A stretch of 64,000 bases of DNA from Distichodus sexfasciatus (Eukaryota; Chordata; Actinopteri; Characiformes; Distichodontidae). The translations under genes and the position numbers were made by a program. Below are positions 56,401 to 62,400 of this stretch, in pieces. How positions within the stretch are numbered: the first letter of the stretch is position 1; every line of letters starts with the position of its first letter. The notes beneath the pieces were generated by a model. That model was not told the DNA's origin and made no database searches. It saw only the letters and a list, made by a program, of their open reading frames with translations. The stretch spans positions 3,015,501 to 3,079,500 of the forward strand of contig JAVGVS010000022.1 of NCBI GenBank assembly GCA_032718565.1. The letters are read 5' to 3'.

Positions 56401-59400
56401 TCTTATTTCAAGCGTTCATATGTTAAGCAGTCCCTCCAGGATTTCGCAATGTTGCGATTGCAACTATTAACACAAATTCAGCCAATGCCCGCGAATTCAT
56501 TACTACCGTGAAATGTTGATTAATTACCGCAATTTTTCCGTAATTTTTGATCAGTCACATTAATTTCCCGCAAAACGCTGAGCCATACGTCAGCGAACTC
56601 ACTTCCTTGTTACGTTTAGAAGAAGCAAGAAACGTGTGTGATAAAAACGCCTCACATTTACCTTCAAAACTAACTAAATGATTAATGGTTAATAACAATA
56701 ATAGTGGTTTTGTTCCCTTCTCTTTAATTCATTGCTAAAGAATCATTATAAATGGGAACAAAATCGCAATTTTTTCTGCAACGAAACAGAGCCCAAAAAC
56801 ACAGCAACATTCATCGCAATTTTCAAGAAAAGCTGCCACAAAATCAGGCATTTTAGGCCACAACGATCTCAAAAAAGGCCTACAATATCCTGGAGGGTCT
56901 GATTGAGGATTAAATTGATATAATTTTGGAATCTAGAATTAAATTGTTAATTGACTTAATTCTACTGGTAAACCTCATCTGCACTTCAGTGTCAGTACTG
57001 AAATTAATCATTTTAAGGTAATTAATTGAAATGGAACTTTAAAGTGTTTTTATCCCGAATGTTATTTTTAAGTTGTATTTATAAAGCTGTGTGATGTGTA
57101 AAATCACAGACTGCTATTTGAAATCTCTTGGCTGCAGTGTAAGTCCCACTACCGTGATGGCGCAGCATTATGTCTGTATGTCTTTTTGTCATGACGCTGT
57201 AGCTCACTACAGAAATGACAAATTTGTTGTGATAAAAGTGTCAACTTCCCAACTATGTCACTAATGTGATGCAACAGTGTACAGCTTATGTGTATGTCAG
57301 TGATCAGTGTGGTGTCAATAGCATGTTGTCCAGATGTTTCTACATGTTGTACCAGCTTTACTGTCTGACACAAATCAGGTGGAAACATTTCTTTTTGCAC
57401 ACCACTCTTTAATGCAAGACAGATTTTTATCTGAAATTTAACATTGAGTAAAGGATCTGGTTTATATCGTTTGTTTTAGCCATTAGGTATCAGTTGCTAG
57501 AGTTCCCGTTTCTAAAATGACACCACCATTATTGTCTGTAGGTGATAATACCTTTAACTGCCACATGAATGTTTACCTGAAAGATTTTGGGGTACAAGCA
57601 GGATGTTCCATGACACAGTCCTTGTCTATATTAAGGCATTACACACTGTGTGGGAAACGATTTATGGAAATTGATCCAACTTATAGTATTCATTGTAAAT
57701 GAGTATTACCCTGAAACCAGATGTGTATTGTGAGTTGCAAAGTTACTAAACTAACTGTCACCACTAAACTATGTCTCCAACTGAATTAATGCTGTAACTT
57801 CATGGTACGCGCTTCATAACGTGCTACGTGGTGAACTTCTGTCTGCTGCTGTTATAACCCAAACTTAACAATGTCCCACCGTAACTTTGTCTCATCCAAC
57901 ACGCTCTCTACACCTAATCAAACCTTACATCCACTTCTATCTGCATGTCTGTGTTCCTAACCTATCAATTCTGTCACATTATTTCATTTTTGGTCTGAAA
58001 TTCAGTGTCTTTTGCTTATGTCTGCCTTCTTTGTCTTCTATCATTTTTATACTCTTGGATGGCAGTCAACGTGAGTGAGCGGGGTAAATACACACTCAAG
58101 CTACTCTTCATTTCGCTATGCTGTCACTTGGCATGTGACCATCATCTCGTCCCTCCATCCCTCCCACCATCTCAGTGATATTCATGCATGCCGTCACCCA
58201 GAACTAAGTCAGGCTTCCTCAACTCACCCTGCTACTAAGCTAGAGCTTGCTCATTGGATGAGTCTAACATCTATGCTCACATTTATCGGATTAATACCTG
58301 TGTACAGAGGTCTTCTCCAGGTAAATGCTGGTCCAAATCTACAAAGTCAGCAGTGAACTTTGTAAGTTCTGAATCTGGGGCCTTTTTCTGTTTTTATTTG
58401 TTTTTTTACAAGGCTGGTTTTGTATAGGACTTTCACAATTATGACATAGCCTAAGTGGATTTTGTCGGCACCCTCCAGTATTATCTTGTCTTATCGTTAA
58501 AGTAAGGTTCGGCGTTTGCTAGGGTGTCTGGATATTTATTTGCGCTATGGGGTAGTTGTGAAAGAAACCTGGCTAACCCCCTTCCAATCTTTGTCATTTG
58601 TGCGTATTAATCTCCAAGCATTTCTTTTTCCAGTTGGCACTTTGGATGCAGTTGCAAGCCTGCAATCTAAAGTTCCTCATCTTAAGAGCTGTGGCGTCCT
58701 AGTGAAGATATTACCATGCTTGCTTGACACTCATCGTGCTAAAGCTTGTCACCTTTTAACGTGATTTGGTAACTATGTCCATCTTGCTCCTCCACCTTTT
58801 AAGGTTCCAAAGTACTACAAAATGACGAGTTTACAAAGGATTTGTTTAGGTTTCTACAGCTTCTGTGTGAGGGTCACAATAACGGTAAGACCCTTATCGC
58901 ACACCTTTTTCATTGACCAGTTTGGACTGTCTCACTGTATATGTCAAGAGTAATGTTCACTGCTGTTTTTAACACCATCAGATTTCCAGAACTTCTTGCG
59001 AACTCAGACAGGAAACACAACAACCGTCAACATTATTATTAGCACAGTGGATTACTTACTACGCCTACAGGTAACACACATGAGTCTCCTGTACTGAAAA
59101 CGTGTGCAAAGTTATCACGGAGGAAGGGTCTTTTTCTTGCTGGGCTGTCTCACCCCCGTCCTGTTGGTTTCATTTTTCAGGAATCTATAAGTGATTTCTA
59201 CTGGTATTACTCTGGAAAAGATGTCATGGATGAACAGGGACAGTTTAACTTCTCCAAAGCCCTGGCTGTAGCCAAACAAATCTTTAACTCTCTCACTGAG
59301 TACATTCAGGTAACAATCATCAGCTTTCAATGCAGAGATTCAGCACGCAATACAAACTCCTAGTATGATGAAATAGTGATTTGGGTTTTTTTTTGCACCA

Positions 59401-62400
59401 GTAAAGTTGTGTAACAATGTGTGACCATCATTTGCTTTACAGGGCCCTTGTATTGGGAATCAGCAAAGTCTGGCTCACAGCAGGTTGTGGGATGCAGTGG
59501 TTGGATTCCTGCATGTCTTTGCCAATATGCAAATGAAATTATCACAGGTAATAATTAGGGGATGCACCGATATGGGAATTATAGACTGATGCTGATGACC
59601 GATGTTTCTTTTGCTTAAAAAAACATACTTTAAAAAGTAGGGATGCACCAGTCCAACTTTTTGGGTTTTGGGTATTGGCCGATCCAGAGTACTGATCTGA
59701 TACCAGTTTTTATTTAACCTTTACAGTCCTAAGTGAATTTAGGGCGTTTGTCTATCCCTTTGTTTTTAGGCTTATTATAGTGTTTATTGTGTTTAGTTGG
59801 TTACATGCCTTATGTTGTTGTGTTTAGGACATAAGGACAGTGTCTGTTTTATTGGATAGCAATAAAGGTTTTTATTATGTAAAGATTTTCTATGGCTTTG
59901 TACTATGAAGACAAATAAGGTTAGTGCCAGGCGGAAACATTTGGCATCCATCTGGATATAGAATAAAATTATCTGATAACAAATAATCAATTTATTTTTT
60001 ACTCTAACACTATAGAATGTAAAAAAAGTTTTTCTGATTAATTGCCTCATTTTGGCCTACACCTCATTTTGAATGCATTTTTGACATGATGGCGTTCCAC
60101 GCGAGAGTTGTTAGGCATGACGGCGTTGCATGCAGGCAGAGTTAAGCGCGTAAAAACAAGATTTTGCTTGCAAATGTTTCACTACGTGCTCAGAATTTTG
60201 CCTCAAAATAGCGTCATACACACGGTGGCGCAGTGGTTAGCGCTACCGCCTCACAACGAGAAGGTCTTGAGTTCGAACCCCGGGGACGGCCGTAAGGCCT
60301 TTCTGTGTGGACTTTGGATGCTCGCTCCGCGTGGGTTTCCTTCGGGTGCTCCGGTTTCCTCCCGCAAACCAAAAGCATGCAGTATAGGTTAATTGGCGAC
60401 TCTGGATTGGCCCCGTAAGGTGTGAATGTGAGTGTGATTGTGTGAGTGTGTGTGCCCTGCGGTGTGTTGGCACCTGCTTGGGGTTGTTCCCCACCTTGCG
60501 CCTGTAAGTTCCCGGGATAGGCTCCGGTTCCCCCAGCGACCCCAATTCATTCAGAATGAATGATAGCGCTATACACTTTAAGACAGAGGGTGTGTGCTTC
60601 TAGACTTTGAACATGCCTGGCACAATAAATGCGTCATCAAATATCGGCTGGAAATATCAGCTTAAAAAGTCAGCTATCAGCTGATTCCGATATGATTCTG
60701 CATCCCTAGCAATAATATGTATGCATATTATAACCATAACTACAGCTAAATTTTCGTCTTGGCTTACACTTACACTTTCATGAGGTGATGTCTTTTTCCA
60801 GGACTCTAGTCAGATTGAGCTGCTAAAGGAACTGCTGGATTTGCAGAAGGATATGGTGGTCATGATGCTATCTCTTCTAGAGGGTAAGCACTGATTTATC
60901 TCGCAGGAAAAAAGAGCTGTTCAGCAAGTGGTTTGATTTATTTACTGTCCATACAATACCTTAATGTTACCTTAGGGCAGCGTTTCCCAATCCCAGTCCT
61001 TGCGGCCCACCGCTCTGCACATTTTCGGTTTTTCCTGCACTGTCGCACGCTGGTCCTACGTTGCTAATTAGCTAATCAGTAGCATCAGCCGTGCTGTGGG
61101 TCAGGAAAGTCGAATCTGTGCAGAGTGGTGGGCCGCGACGACTGGGATTGGGAAACACTGCCTTAGGGAATCAGCAGACCACCAATAAAAAGCTTCCCAT
61201 GTTTTTTCACAGGTAATGTTGTGAACGGCACAATTGGTAAGCAGATGGTCGACACATTGGTGGAGTCCTCAAGCAATGTGGAAATGATCCTCAAGTTCTT
61301 CGACATGTTCCTCAAGCTTAAGGATCTGACCACCTCGGATAACTTCAAAGAGTATGACCCTGAGGGCAAAGGAATCATTTCTAAGAAAGAGTTCCAAAAG
61401 TCGATGGAGAGCCAAAAACAATACACACAGTCTGAGATCGAATTTCTCCTCTCGTGTGCCGAGGCCGATGAAAACGACATGTTCAACTACGTGGAGTTTG
61501 TGGAACGCTTCCACGAGCCAGCTAAGGACATTGGCTTCAATGTGGCAGTGCTGCTCACCAATCTGTCGGAGCACATGCCCAATGATTCACGTCTAGCCAC
61601 CTTCCTGGACCTGGCCGAGAGCGTCCTCAGTTACTTCGAACCCTACCTGGGTCGCATTGAGATCATGGGTGGTGCCAAGAGAATCGAACGAGTCTATTTT
61701 GAGATCAGCGAATCCAGCAGGGAACAGTGGGAAAAGCCCCAGGTGAAGGAGTCCAAACGACAGTTCATCTTCGACGTGGTCAACGAGGGAGGCGAGAGCG
61801 AGAAGATGGAGATGTTTGTAAACTTCTGCGAGGACACCATCTTTGAGATGCAGCTGGCCTCCCAGATATCGGAACAAGAGGGAGCCGAACGACTCGAGGA
61901 GGACGAGGAAGACGAGCTGCAGAGTCTGTTGGAGGAACTGACTGTGGGGGAAGACTCCCAGGAGTCCGCTTCGGCCTTCACCATTGCCTGCACCTCTGTG
62001 AAGAAGAAAATATCCAACTTCCGTCAAGCGTTAACGTTCAAGAACATGCGGAAACAGTTCAAGAAGTTTAGGAAGTTGAGCACCAAAGAAATGATCACAG
62101 GCTTCTTTTCTTTGTTCTGGATGCTTTTCATTGGGGTCTTCAAAGGCTTCTTCGGTCTCATCTTTGGATTCTTCCACGTCATTTGGTCCTCTATGTTTGG
62201 CGGAGGTCTTGTTGAGGGGGCCAAAAACATGAAGGTGACAGACATACTGGGCAACATGCCTGATCCCACGCAGTTTGGAATTCACGGCGACGTCCTTGAG
62301 GCAGAGAAATCGGAGAGTGGCGATTTAGTGGTGTCTGCAGATATGGTGCAAATGGCTGGAGCTGGAGAAAAACTGGAAGCCGATGCCATCGTAGATCTCA

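Noticed and set aside
57517..58356. Open frames of 61-93 residues in the intron around the ASII microexon
   Set aside because: No homology or conserved splice context apart from the 18-nt microexon.
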